In this document: piece by piece, positions 32,871 through 42,059 of the stretch
Position numbering within the stretch: the first letter of the stretch is position 1
How the letters are laid out: every line of letters begins with the position of its first letter
Origin: Mollicutes bacterium
GTDB lineage: Bacteria > Bacillota_I > Bacilli_A > RF39 > UBA660
Assembly (NCBI GenBank): GCA_004552445.1
Contig: SFOJ01000005.1
Span: 102,773 to 166,772 of the forward strand
DNA length: 64,000 nucleotides
Reading direction: 5' to 3'
Position numbers and translations under genes: made by a program
Notes under the pieces: generated by a model
Database searches by the model: none
Seen by the model: only the letters and a program-made list of their open reading frames with translations
What the model was told of the DNA's origin: nothing

Positions 32871-32898
32871 TTGACAATTATTATCTAAACATTATAAT
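32871..32898 (+). promoter_or_regulatory. Consensus sigma-A promoter of ftsEX
   Basis: TTGACA (32871-32876), a 16-base spacer and TATAAT (32893-32898); transcription would begin about 12 bases before the ATG at 32917, overlapping the ribosome site GGAGG. Confidence 0.85.
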
Positions 32899-32916
32899 AA
32901 GTTATTGGAGGTAAGA

Positions 32917-33615
32917 ATGCAATTAATAGAATTAAAGAATGTATATAAAAGATATCCTAATGGTGTTACGGCATTGTGTGATGTTAATTTAGAGATATCT
33001 AAGGGTGAATTTGTTTTTGTAATTGGTAGTTCTGGTAGTGGTAAAAGTACATTAATTAAATTATTATATAGACAAGAAAAACCTACTCGTGGTGAAGTTT
33101 ATGTTGGTGGTGTTAATGTTTCTAAACTTAGAAATGGAAAAGTATATAAACTTAGACGTAAACTTGGAATTGTATTTCAAGATTATAAATTATTGCCTAA
33201 ATTGACAGTATATGAAAATGTTGCATTTGCTTTAGAAGTTTACGGTCTTAAAGAAAGTGAAGTTAGAAAGAGAACTATAAAAGCAATAGAACAAGTTGGC
33301 CTTAAAGATAAGCTTAGAAGTTATCCTGATGAACTTTCTGGTGGGGAACAACAAAGAGTATCAATAGCAAGAGCAATTGTAAATGAGCCAAAAGTATTAA
33401 TTTGTGATGAACCAACTGGTAATTTAGATCCTGATACTTCTATGGAAGTAATGAAAGTTATAGATGGAATTAATAAAGATTTGGGAACAACTATTATTAT
33501 GGCTACTCATGATAAAGAAATAGTTAATGCGATGAAAAAGAGAGTAATAGTTATAGAAAAAGGACTAGTGGCAAAAGATAGTCAGAAAGGAAAATATAAG
33601 AGTGAAGGCATTTAG
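32917..33615 (+). CDS. ftsE: Cell-division ATP-binding protein FtsE
   Basis: 232 residues from ATG 32917 (GGAGG six bases upstream; an earlier in-frame codon at 32905 lies in the ribosome site). ABC ATPase with Walker A GSSGSGKST (37-45), signature LSGGEQQRV and Walker B VLICDEPTG. With FtsX it forms a mechanotransducing complex that switches on cell-wall hydrolases at the septum. ftsX overlaps its end by 14 bases and an EnvC-like hydrolase follows, matching the known pathway. Identification is firm. Confidence 0.95.
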   Translation: MQLIELKNVYKRYPNGVTALCDVNLEISKGEFVFVIGSSGSGKSTLIKLLYRQEKPTRGEVYVGGVNVSKLRNGKVYKLRRKLGIVFQDYKLLPKLTVYENVAFALEVYGLKESEVRKRTIKAIEQVGLKDKLRSYPDELSGGEQQRVSIARAIVNEPKVLICDEPTGNLDPDTSMEVMKVIDGINKDLGTTIIMATHDKEIVNAMKKRVIVIEKGLVAKDSQKGKYKSEGI

Positions 33616-34501
33616 AATATTAAAAAGTAATATACAAGAATCATTTAAAGGTGTATTTCGTAACTTTTCATTATCACTTGCTAGTATCTCTTGTATTACA
33701 ATAACATTAATTCTTGTAGGATTTAGTATATTATTATCGTGCAATGTTAATAATTTTACTAAACAAATAGAAAAAGATATGACTATAGTAGTTTTTTTAG
33801 ACAGAAAGACTACTTCAACAGAGGCAGAAGCTATTAAGACAAAAATACAAAATACTGAAAATGTTACTGAAGTAAAATTTAATTCTAAAGAAGCTGTTAA
33901 AAAAGAAATGCAAGCGGAGTCAGATGTATTTAATAGTATAATGTCTCAATATACTGTTGAAACAAATCCTTTACAAGATACATTTTTAGTAAAAGTAAAT
34001 GATTTAACAACGATTGGTGATACAGCTGATGAAATAAAAAAAATAGATAAAGTTGAAATAGTTAAATATGGTGAAGGTTCTGTTGAAGAACTTGTAAAAA
34101 TATTTGCCATTGTTAAGAAAATTACATATGTTGTAGTTATTGCTTTGATAATTGTAACTGCGTTATTGATTAGTAATACTATTAAGATAACGATACAATC
34201 TAGAAGAAGAGAAATAGAAATAAGAAGATTAGTAGGAGCAAGTAATTCTTTTATTAGACAACCATTTTTCTTTGAAGGAATTATACTTGGTTGTTTAGGC
34301 TCAATATTACCAATTGTGGTATGCTGTTATGGATATTACTATGTATACGATAAACTTGGTGGTCAATTATTTACAGCTATTATAAAACTTGTTAAACCAG
34401 TTCAAGTTATATATCTTGTGTTAGTAGTTTTACTTGCTGTTGGAGTACTTGTTGGGGCATTCGGAAGCTATAGGGCAGTAAGGAAATATTTAAAAATATG
34501 A
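33602..34501 (+). CDS. ftsX: Cell-division membrane protein FtsX
   Basis: 299 residues, GTG start overlapping ftsE, with AAGGAAA upstream. Four membrane segments: about 25-45 and three in the C-terminal half (180-200, 225-250, 265-290), with an extracellular domain from 50 to 175 (IVVFLDRKTTSTEAEAIK) that contacts the hydrolase. FtsX passes the ATP state of FtsE through the membrane. The next gene begins inside its stop codon. Confidence 0.92.
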   Translation: MKAFRILKSNIQESFKGVFRNFSLSLASISCITITLILVGFSILLSCNVNNFTKQIEKDMTIVVFLDRKTTSTEAEAIKTKIQNTENVTEVKFNSKEAVKKEMQAESDVFNSIMSQYTVETNPLQDTFLVKVNDLTTIGDTADEIKKIDKVEIVKYGEGSVEELVKIFAIVKKITYVVVIALIIVTALLISNTIKITIQSRRREIEIRRLVGASNSFIRQPFFFEGIILGCLGSILPIVVCCYGYYYVYDKLGGQLFTAIIKLVKPVQVIYLVLVVLLAVGVLVGAFGSYRAVRKYLKI

Positions 34502-35661
34502 TGAAGAAAATAACTAAAACGTTTCTAATTGTTTTAAGTATATTTTTACTTATTGATAATGTAGATGCTAAATCATTAAAGTCTCTTAAAAACCAGCTTG
34601 CTAAAGATGAGGCAAATATGGCGTCTTTAATAAAAAAAGAAAAAGAAACGCAAAAGAAAATAGATGCTGCTAATAAAGAAACATCTGCTTTAAATGATGA
34701 TATAGTAAAATTTCAAAAACAAATAGAAGAATCAGAAGCAAAAATTGATGAACTAAACGAAAGTATTGCGTCTAAAAAACAAGAAATAGATTCATTATTA
34801 TCGTTTTTACAAATATCTAATGGAGAAAATGTATATTTAGAATATGTATTTCAAGCTACATCATTTACTGATTTTATATATAGAAGTTCAGTAGTAGAAC
34901 AATTAAGTAAATATAATGATGATTTAATTGATGAAATGCATAATATGATTGAAGAAAATAAAAAGCTTCAAGAACAATTAACTAAACAAATAAAAGAATC
35001 TGAAAATTCTATTGATAAATTAGAAGCTACTTTAAAGAAGTATGACTTAGATATGAATGATATAGATGATGAACAACAAACTGTTCAAGATAAAATTAAG
35101 GCTAGAAAAATAGAAATTCAAGGATTTGAAGCTACATATAAAAAGAATAAATGTAAAGAAGATATGGATATTGAAGACTGTTTAGGTGTTCCATACGCTG
35201 ATGGTTTTACAAGACCTTTGAATAAAGGAAGGATAACTAGTGAGTTTGGAAGACGTTATCATCCAACTAGACATTATTGGTCAAGTCATAATGCGATTGA
35301 TATAGGTGGTAATCCAACTGGTACTAAAGTTTATGCATCAGCTGCAGGACGTGTGACTAGTATTGTTCGTAAATCTTCATGTGGTGGAAATATGGTTTAT
35401 ATTCAACATACAATTAAAGGTGTTAAATATAGAACGGTATATATGCATTTGCATTCAATCAATGTTAAAGTTGGCGATATAGTTACAATAACAAGTGTTA
35501 TAGGAACAGTTGGTGGTGGTGAAAGCTATGATAGATGTTCTACAGGTGCACACCTTCATTTTGGAATATTGAAAGGATGGAGTGGCTATACTTATTATAA
35601 TCCTCGTAACTATGTAAAATTTCCAAGGTTAGGTTCTAGATTTACTACAAGATTTTATTAA
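34498..35661 (+). CDS. EnvC/PcsB-like murein hydrolase with coiled coil and M23 domain
   Basis: 387 residues. Signal peptide (1-25, ending VDAKS), a long coiled coil (about 28-225, EKETQKKIDAANKETSAL...) and a C-terminal M23 peptidase (about 240-370). The zinc and catalytic residues are present: HNAIDIG (His, Asp), YMHLHS and HLHFG. This is the architecture of EnvC and functionally resembles PcsB, whose coiled coil binds FtsX. Its ATG overlaps the ftsX stop, so ftsE-ftsX-hydrolase is one operon. Unlike E. coli EnvC, the enzyme motifs look intact, so it probably cuts peptidoglycan itself. Confidence 0.88.
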   Translation: MMKKITKTFLIVLSIFLLIDNVDAKSLKSLKNQLAKDEANMASLIKKEKETQKKIDAANKETSALNDDIVKFQKQIEESEAKIDELNESIASKKQEIDSLLSFLQISNGENVYLEYVFQATSFTDFIYRSSVVEQLSKYNDDLIDEMHNMIEENKKLQEQLTKQIKESENSIDKLEATLKKYDLDMNDIDDEQQTVQDKIKARKIEIQGFEATYKKNKCKEDMDIEDCLGVPYADGFTRPLNKGRITSEFGRRYHPTRHYWSSHNAIDIGGNPTGTKVYASAAGRVTSIVRKSSCGGNMVYIQHTIKGVKYRTVYMHLHSINVKVGDIVTITSVIGTVGGGESYDRCSTGAHLHFGILKGWSGYTYYNPRNYVKFPRLGSRFTTRFY

Positions 35662-35690
35662 AAAGATTTCAATAATGAAATCTTTTTTTG
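35662..35690 (+). terminator. Terminator of the ftsEX operon
   Basis: AAGATTTCA / TGAAATCTT perfect stem with a T7 run. Confidence 0.88.
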
Positions 35691-35740
35691 TTAAGATGCA
35701 ATTTTTTCTTATATTTGTTATAATTTAATGGGTGAATATT

Positions 35741-36652
35741 ATGTCATTTACAAGTAATATTAAAAATGAAATATCAAGTATACAATATGGTGAGTCGGAA
35801 AACTTCGCTGAACTTTCAGCAATACTTAATATTGGTGCTAAGATATTTGATGATAGATTTGAAATATATACAGAAAATATAAGTGTAGCTCGTAGAATAT
35901 ATTCATTAATCAAAGAGACTTATCATATAGATATAGAAATGGATAATAGTGGTATTAATTCGCTTAGAAAAAATAAATTAGTCTTATTAATTATTCGTGA
36001 AAAGGTTGATTTAATACTTAGTGATTTATCTATTATTTTAGATGGTGAAAGATTGTATGCTCCACATAATTATTTAGTAGATGAACTTAAAGATAAACAA
36101 GCATATCTACGTGGAGTATTTATGATATGTGGAAGTATAAATGATCCTAAGACAAGTAGATATCATGCTGAATTTGTTATATCAAATGAAGATACCGCTA
36201 ACTTTGTTAATTCTTTATTAAATGAAATGCATTTTAATAGTAAAGTTATTAAGCGTGATAAAAATTATATGGTATATATAAAAGAAAGTGAGAAAATAAG
36301 TGATTTTATTAAAATGCTTAATGCTATAAATTCATTATTTTATTATGAAGATATTAGAATATATAGAGACCACAAAAATATGACAAATAGACTCAATAAT
36401 TGTGAACAAGCAAATGTTGATAAAGTAATTGCTTCATCAAATGAGCAATTAGAATTAATAAAAAAACTTAGAGAAACAAGAGATTTTGATTTATTAGATG
36501 AAAGGATTAAAGATATCTGTATATATAAAGAAAAATATCCTGAAAGTTCTATGGCTGAACTTGCAGAAATAATTAGTAGTGAAACAGAAAGGCCTATAAC
36601 TAAAAGTTGTATAAATCATAGGTTTAGAAAAATTAAAGAAATGCTTAAATAA
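35741..36652 (+). CDS. whiA: WhiA-family DNA-binding protein
   Basis: 303 residues from ATG 35741 (GGGTG upstream; the ATG at 35732 is in frame but too close to the -10). The N-terminal domain resembles a LAGLIDADG homing endonuclease (AELSAILNIGAK, YLRGVFMICGSINDPK) without catalytic use. The C-terminal helix-turn-helix is PESSMAELAEIISSETERPITKSCINHRFRKIKEM. WhiA is conserved in Gram-positives and affects cell division and chromosome segregation. It has an extended -10 (TTATAAT at 35718-35724). Its end overlaps the convergent clpP gene by eight bases. Confidence 0.93.
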   Translation: MSFTSNIKNEISSIQYGESENFAELSAILNIGAKIFDDRFEIYTENISVARRIYSLIKETYHIDIEMDNSGINSLRKNKLVLLIIREKVDLILSDLSIILDGERLYAPHNYLVDELKDKQAYLRGVFMICGSINDPKTSRYHAEFVISNEDTANFVNSLLNEMHFNSKVIKRDKNYMVYIKESEKISDFIKMLNAINSLFYYEDIRIYRDHKNMTNRLNNCEQANVDKVIASSNEQLELIKKLRETRDFDLLDERIKDICIYKEKYPESSMAELAEIISSETERPITKSCINHRFRKIKEMLK

Positions 36653-37205
36653 TTTTGTCTATAAGACCATAATCTAATGCTTCATTAGACGACATATAAT
36701 AATCTCTTTCAATGTCTTTTTTGATTTTTGAAAGAGGTTTTTTCGTGTTTTTTGATAGAATAATATTAATTTTTTCTTTTAATTTTATTATTCTTTCAGC
36801 AACTATTTGAATTTCAGTTGCTTGACCTTGAGCTCCACCTAATGGTTGATGAATCATTATTTCAGTGTTCTTTAATGCGCATCTTTTGTTTCCACTTGAA
36901 AGTAAGAATGCAGCCATTGAGGCACACATCCCTATACCAATTGTTATAACATTACTTTTAATATAATTCATAGTATCATATATAGCAAAACCAGCAGTTA
37001 TTGAACCACCTGGAGAATTAATATATAAATAAATATCATCGTTATTAATTGAATCTAAATATAATAATTCACTTACTATAGTGTTTGCTGTTAAATCAGT
37101 AATTTCACCTTCTAAAAAAATAATTCTATCTATTAATAATTTAGAGTAAATATCATAAACTCTTTCATATCCTTCGTTTCTTTCTATTATATATGGTGTG
37201 TGCAT
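36645..37205 (-). CDS. clpP: ATP-dependent Clp protease proteolytic subunit
   Basis: 186 residues. The catalytic triad is visible: S96 in GMCASMAAF, H119 in EIMIHQPLGG and D168 in ERDYYMS. ClpP forms a double heptameric barrel fed by Clp ATPases and removes damaged or regulatory proteins. It is on the minus strand with GGAGGAAT before the ATG. The stop overlaps the whiA stop convergently; there is no terminator between them, so the two transcripts overlap. About ten residues shorter than most ClpP at the N-terminus, but no alternative upstream start exists. Confidence 0.95.
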   Translation of the reverse strand: MHTPYIIERNEGYERVYDIYSKLLIDRIIFLEGEITDLTANTIVSELLYLDSINNDDIYLYINSPGGSITAGFAIYDTMNYIKSNVITIGIGMCASMAAFLLSSGNKRCALKNTEIMIHQPLGGAQGQATEIQIVAERIIKLKEKINIILSKNTKKPLSKIKKDIERDYYMSSNEALDYGLIDKII

Positions 37206-37309
37206 TATTCCTCCTAGTAATATTTTAGTAAAGTAAAGTCATATTTATTCACAAATTGTTAAATTTTTGATATTATATTATTATCAATAATAGTAAAGGT
37301 GTTGATAAT

Positions 37310-38953
37310 GTGAAAAATGATATTAAATTAATATTTGAAGATGGACAAGAAATGCTTCTTAGTAGAGGAGTTACTGTAAGAGAAGTATTAAAACTTTTAG
37401 GAAATGATCAAATAATAGCATTAAGAGTAAATGGTAATGCTCAAAATGCTGATTATGAGATTATGGAAGATGCATATATTAATTTTATTACTATTACAGA
37501 TAGGATTGGTAGAAAAATATACACAAAAGGATTACAATATGTGTATATAATGGCTATTAAAGAATTATATGAAGATAAAGCTATTGTAAACATGAAGCAT
37601 TCAATTGATAAATCTATATATACTGAAATATATATGAAAAGACAAGTTGATAGAACTGTAGTAAATGAAATAAAGAAAAAGATGAAACAAATTATTAATC
37701 AAGATATACCATTTAAAAGTGTTAGTGTTTCACGTAAAGATGCGTATGATTACTCAGATAGTTTAGGCGAGAAAGAAAAATGTTTAAATTATACTTATAT
37801 GACTAATGATTCAGTTACTTTATATGAACTTGGGGACTTATATAATTATTTTTATTATATTATGCCTGCATCTACGGGTGTACTTAAAAGATTTGATTTG
37901 ACTTATGTATCGCCTTATGGTGTTGTACTTAGTTTTCCAATTAATAACGTAGTTCCTAAATATAATCATTTGCCTCTAGTTTTAGATGCATTTAAGAGTT
38001 ATGAGAAGAAATTATCTGATTTAGGTGTTAGATATTCTGGTGAATTAAATAAAATAGTTTGCAATGGAGATATAGCTGATTTTATTCAGACAAATGAAAT
38101 TCTTTATGATGAAAATATGCAAAATATTGCTCAAAGGGTAGTTGATAATAAGGTAATTAAAGCAATATTTATATCTGGTCCTTCATCAAGTGGTAAAACA
38201 ACCACTTCTAAAAAACTTGCTTTGTATTTAAAATCTAAAGGAATAGATAGTTTAGTACTTTCTACAGATGATTATTTCGTAGAAAGAATTGATAGTCCTA
38301 AGAAAGCTGATGGAAGTTACGAATATGAATGTTTAGAAGCTATTGATACTAAATTATTTAATATGCAAATTAAGAGTTTACTTGCTGGTAAAGATGTTGT
38401 AATACCTACGTATAATTTTATTACTGGTGAGAAAGAATATAAAAGGAAGCCAACATCTTTAAAAGAAAATCAAATATTAATAGTTGAAGGGTTGCATGCT
38501 ATAAATGAAAAAATGAGTTCTTCAATAGAAAAGAAAAATAAATTAAAAATATATATTAGTCCTTTTACTCCTGTTGGTTTAGATAGACATAATCATATAT
38601 CCACAACTGATTTAAGACTTTTAAGACGTATGGTTAGAGATTATAAGACTCGAGGTTATTCTGCTCAACATACACTTGATAGTTGGATGGGGATGAGAGA
38701 TAGTGAGGAAACTTATGTTTATCCATATCAAAAAGAGGCAGATATTATATTAAATACTTCACTCGCATATGAAATTGGAGTACTTAGAACTTATGCTGAG
38801 CCATTACTATATTCTATTAGTAAGACTTCACCTAATTATGAAGAAGCAATAAGAATATTAAATTTCTTAAAATGTTTTATTAGTATACCTAGTGAATATG
38901 TACCATATACTAGTGTACTTAGAGAATTTATTGGTAATAGTTATTTTGAATAG
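37310..38953 (+). CDS. Nucleoside (uridine-type) kinase with N-terminal TGS / ThrRS-like domains
   Basis: 547 residues, GTG start with AAAGGTGT upstream. An N-terminal TGS domain (1-65, IKLIFEDGQEMLLSRGVTV) and a threonyl-tRNA-synthetase second-domain-like segment (70-190) precede a P-loop kinase (from about 285) with Walker A GPSSSGKT at 290-297, DDYF, and RHNHISTTDLRLLRRMVRD. This fusion is a known Firmicutes family annotated as nucleoside kinase. It would phosphorylate uridine or cytidine. The role of the TGS part is unknown. Directly followed by gapA (12 bases), so possibly one operon. Confidence 0.85.
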   Translation: MKNDIKLIFEDGQEMLLSRGVTVREVLKLLGNDQIIALRVNGNAQNADYEIMEDAYINFITITDRIGRKIYTKGLQYVYIMAIKELYEDKAIVNMKHSIDKSIYTEIYMKRQVDRTVVNEIKKKMKQIINQDIPFKSVSVSRKDAYDYSDSLGEKEKCLNYTYMTNDSVTLYELGDLYNYFYYIMPASTGVLKRFDLTYVSPYGVVLSFPINNVVPKYNHLPLVLDAFKSYEKKLSDLGVRYSGELNKIVCNGDIADFIQTNEILYDENMQNIAQRVVDNKVIKAIFISGPSSSGKTTTSKKLALYLKSKGIDSLVLSTDDYFVERIDSPKKADGSYEYECLEAIDTKLFNMQIKSLLAGKDVVIPTYNFITGEKEYKRKPTSLKENQILIVEGLHAINEKMSSSIEKKNKLKIYISPFTPVGLDRHNHISTTDLRLLRRMVRDYKTRGYSAQHTLDSWMGMRDSEETYVYPYQKEADIILNTSLAYEIGVLRTYAEPLLYSISKTSPNYEEAIRILNFLKCFISIPSEYVPYTSVLREFIGNSYFE

Positions 38954-38965
38954 GAGATGATATAA

Positions 38966-39961
38966 ATGTTAAAAGTAGCAATTAATGGTTTTGGTAGAAT
39001 AGGAAGAACTGCACTTAGATTACTTGAGGACGATAAAGATATAGAAGTGGTGGCAATTAATGATTTGACTGATCCGGTTCAACTTTCATATTTATATAAA
39101 TATGATTCAGTTCATAGAACTAATAAAAGCAAAATAAGTTTTGATGAAGACGAGTTATTTGTAAAAAATAGACGCATTAAAGTATATGCTGAAAGTGATC
39201 CATCTAAACTTCCATGGAAAAAGCTTGGAGTAGATGTTGTTCTTGAATGTACTGGTGTATTTACTTCAGTAGAGAAATGTCAAGCTCATATAGATGCTGG
39301 TGCGAAACATGTAATTATTAGTGCGCCTGCTAAAGATGAAGCTAAAACAATTGTATATGGAGTTAATCATGAAGAACTTACTCATGATGATATTGTAATT
39401 AGTGCTGCTAGTTGTACTACTAATTGTCTTGCTCCAGTACTTAAACTTATTGATGATAAGTTTGGTATTAAGAAAGGATTTATGACAACAGTACATGCTA
39501 TGACTAATGATCAAGAAACATTAGATATTCCACATAAAAAAGGAATAAAAGCTAGACGTGGAAGAGCAGCGTCATTAAATATTATTCCAACAAGTACAGG
39601 TGCAGCATCACAAATAGGAAAAGTAATACCACATTTAAATGGAAAACTTGATGGTTTAGCATTTAGAGTACCTACTGGAGATGGCTCAGTAATAGATGTG
39701 ACACTTGAACTAGAAAAAAATACTACTATAGAAAAAGTTAATAACTTATTTAAGTCTAATCAAAGTGATACATTAAAATATACTGAAGATCCAATAGTAA
39801 GTAGTGATATTATTGGGGAAGAAGTTGGAGCTACTGTTGATGGGCTTCTTACTAATATAGTTGAAGAAAATGGTAAACAATTACTTAAAGTAGTAGCTTG
39901 GTATGATAATGAAGTTGGATATACTGCTCAAATGATTAGAACTATGAAATTATTTATGTGA
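38966..39961 (+). CDS. gapA: Glyceraldehyde-3-phosphate dehydrogenase
   Basis: 331 residues. NAD-binding Rossmann N-terminus (KVAINGFGRIGRTALR), catalytic C150 in ASCTTNCLAP, and KGIKARRGRAASLNIIPTS typical of bacterial GapA. It oxidises glyceraldehyde 3-phosphate to 1,3-bisphosphoglycerate in glycolysis. pgk, tpiA and gpmI lie 10-14 kb further on, so the pathway genes are scattered here rather than forming the classical gapA-pgk-tpi-gpmI-eno operon. Confidence 0.96.
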   Translation: MLKVAINGFGRIGRTALRLLEDDKDIEVVAINDLTDPVQLSYLYKYDSVHRTNKSKISFDEDELFVKNRRIKVYAESDPSKLPWKKLGVDVVLECTGVFTSVEKCQAHIDAGAKHVIISAPAKDEAKTIVYGVNHEELTHDDIVISAASCTTNCLAPVLKLIDDKFGIKKGFMTTVHAMTNDQETLDIPHKKGIKARRGRAASLNIIPTSTGAASQIGKVIPHLNGKLDGLAFRVPTGDGSVIDVTLELEKNTTIEKVNNLFKSNQSDTLKYTEDPIVSSDIIGEEVGATVDGLLTNIVEENGKQLLKVVAWYDNEVGYTAQMIRTMKLFM

Positions 39962-39972
39962 GAATATTAATA

Positions 39973-40003
39973 TAGGCAAATAGAAATATTTGTCTTTTAA
40001 TTT
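39973..40003 (+). terminator. Terminator after gapA
   Basis: GGCAAATA / TATTTGTC hairpin (one G-U) with a GAAA loop and T-rich tail. Confidence 0.7.
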
Positions 40004-40146
40004 AATTTAATATAATAATGGAAAGTTGCTAAAATAAGCTAAATAAATAATTAAGTTTTGGTTTAACTATTTTAGTGTAAAGTAATAGTGAAATTGATAT
40101 TAATTTTTAAAAATATAATATATAATTTATATAAGGAGAATTATAT

Positions 40147-41949
40147 ATGTGTGGAATTGTAGGCTATAAGGGAAAAAGAAATGTAAAAGAAGTTTTATTA
40201 AATGCTCTTGAAACTTTAGAATATAGGGGATATGATTCATCAGGTATAGCGGTTCTTGATAATTACAAAATAAGAATTTTAAAGTCTGTTGGTAAAATAG
40301 AAAATTTAAGGGATAAAATTAAACGTTATGATTTTGATAATGCAACTTGTGGTATAGCTCATACAAGGTGGGCTACTCATGGAAAAGTATGTGAAGAAAA
40401 TAGTCATCCTCATAAAGTCGGGAGAGTTGTTTTAGTTCATAATGGAATTATAGAAAATTATAAAGAAATAGAAGAACAAGTAAATAAATATGAATTCAAG
40501 AGTGAAACTGATACTGAGAGAGTATGTGCTTTAATAGATTCATATTATAATGGTGAAAATGAACTTGAAGCAATTGAGAAAGCTATAGATCTTGTAAAAG
40601 GCAGTTATGCTTTAGGAATTATGTTTGAAGGTAAAGATAAGTTATATGGGGTTAAGAAAGATGCTCCGCTTGTTCTCGGTGTTGGAAATAATGAGTATTT
40701 TCTTTCAAGTGACATATCTGCATTTTTAGCATATACTAAGGAACATATTTTTTTAGAAGACAATGAAATTGTAGAGATTGGTGATAGCTTTAATGTTTAT
40801 TACAATGGAATTATTATTCCTAAGAAAACTGAAACAGCTACATATGATATTGAAAGTGCTCAAAAGGGTGGATATGAACATTTTATGCTTAAAGAAATAG
40901 AAGAACAAGAGGAAGTAGCTAAAAAGTTATATGCTAAATATATTGTTAATGATTCTGAATTTAGTGATTCAGTGGTTGACTTAAGTAAATATAAACGTAT
41001 TGATTTTGTTGGTTGTGGTAGTGCTTATCATGCTGCATTAATTGGTAAATATTTTATAGATAAATATGCTACCTCTAGGGATTTCTATTCGAATGTGTAT
41101 AATGCTAGTGAGTATAGATATTCAAATCATTATTTTGACAAGGATGTTCTTGTGGTGGTGTTATCACAAAGTGGAGAAACTGCAGATACTCTTGCTAGTC
41201 TTCGTATGTGTAAAAATGAAGGAGTAGATACACTTGCAATAGTAAATGTTATATCATCAACAATAGCTCGCGAAGCAGATATGGTTATGCCTATGCTTGC
41301 TGGACCGGAAATATGTGTTGCGACAACTAAAGGATATTTTAGCCAAAGCTATATATGTAGTTTACTTGTTCTTAAACTAATGTATAGAAATAGAATTATA
41401 GATAAAAAAGAATTGGTTAGAATATTTGAAGAATTTAAGAAATTACCTAAATTTATCAAAGAAGTAATCGAAAAAGTAGATTATCTTAAAGTAGCAAAAT
41501 CAATATATAAAGAAAAAGATATGTATTATATTGGGCGCGGTATAGATATTTATAGCTGTTATGAAGCAAGTTTAAAATTAAAAGAAATATCATATATACA
41601 TAGTGAATGTTTTGCTGCTGGTGAACTTAAACATGGTCCTATAGCATTAATATCTAAAAATACTCCAGTTATATCGTTATTAACCGAATTTTCAGTTAGT
41701 GAAAAAACTATAAGTAATATTATAGAAGCTAAATCAAGAGGAGCTAAGATAATTACTATTAGAAAAGAGTCTATAAATATAGATAAAAATGTTAGTGATT
41801 ATGATATAGTTGTACCTTTAACAAGCGAATATTGTCAAAATTTAGTAGTTATGGTTGCATGTCAACTACTTGCATATAACGTAGCTAAATTAAATAAGTG
41901 TGATATAGATAAACCTAGAAATTTAGCTAAAAGTGTTACTGTTGAATAA
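40147..41949 (+). CDS. glmS: Glutamine-fructose-6-phosphate aminotransferase (isomerizing)
   Basis: 600 residues. The N-terminal glutamine amidotransferase begins MCGIVGYKG, with C2 as nucleophile, and has HTRWATHG. Two SIS sugar isomerase domains follow (about 285-420 and 455-590), and the C-terminus LAKSVTVE is invariant in GlmS. It makes glucosamine 6-phosphate for peptidoglycan. The 185-base leader is AT-rich and shows none of the conserved glmS ribozyme core that I would expect, so regulation is different here. AAGGAG precedes the ATG. Confidence 0.96.
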   Translation: MCGIVGYKGKRNVKEVLLNALETLEYRGYDSSGIAVLDNYKIRILKSVGKIENLRDKIKRYDFDNATCGIAHTRWATHGKVCEENSHPHKVGRVVLVHNGIIENYKEIEEQVNKYEFKSETDTERVCALIDSYYNGENELEAIEKAIDLVKGSYALGIMFEGKDKLYGVKKDAPLVLGVGNNEYFLSSDISAFLAYTKEHIFLEDNEIVEIGDSFNVYYNGIIIPKKTETATYDIESAQKGGYEHFMLKEIEEQEEVAKKLYAKYIVNDSEFSDSVVDLSKYKRIDFVGCGSAYHAALIGKYFIDKYATSRDFYSNVYNASEYRYSNHYFDKDVLVVVLSQSGETADTLASLRMCKNEGVDTLAIVNVISSTIAREADMVMPMLAGPEICVATTKGYFSQSYICSLLVLKLMYRNRIIDKKELVRIFEEFKKLPKFIKEVIEKVDYLKVAKSIYKEKDMYYIGRGIDIYSCYEASLKLKEISYIHSECFAAGELKHGPIALISKNTPVISLLTEFSVSEKTISNIIEAKSRGAKIITIRKESINIDKNVSDYDIVVPLTSEYCQNLVVMVACQLLAYNVAKLNKCDIDKPRNLAKSVTVE

Positions 41950-41979
41950 AAAATCTAAGAATTGGTCTTAGATTTTTTT
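41949..41979 (+). terminator. Terminator after glmS
   Basis: AAATCTAAGA / TCTTAGATTT perfect stem with a T run. Confidence 0.88.
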
Positions 41980-42059
41980 GTGTAAAATCATTAAAAATAA
42001 TTTTATATTAATGGAAATATAGTACTTATTATAGTATAATTATAATAGGAGTTTTTGAT

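Noticed and set aside
40004..40146. Possible glmS ribozyme before glmS
   Set aside because: The leader is AT-rich and shows none of the conserved GC-containing core or pseudoknot strands expected of the ribozyme.
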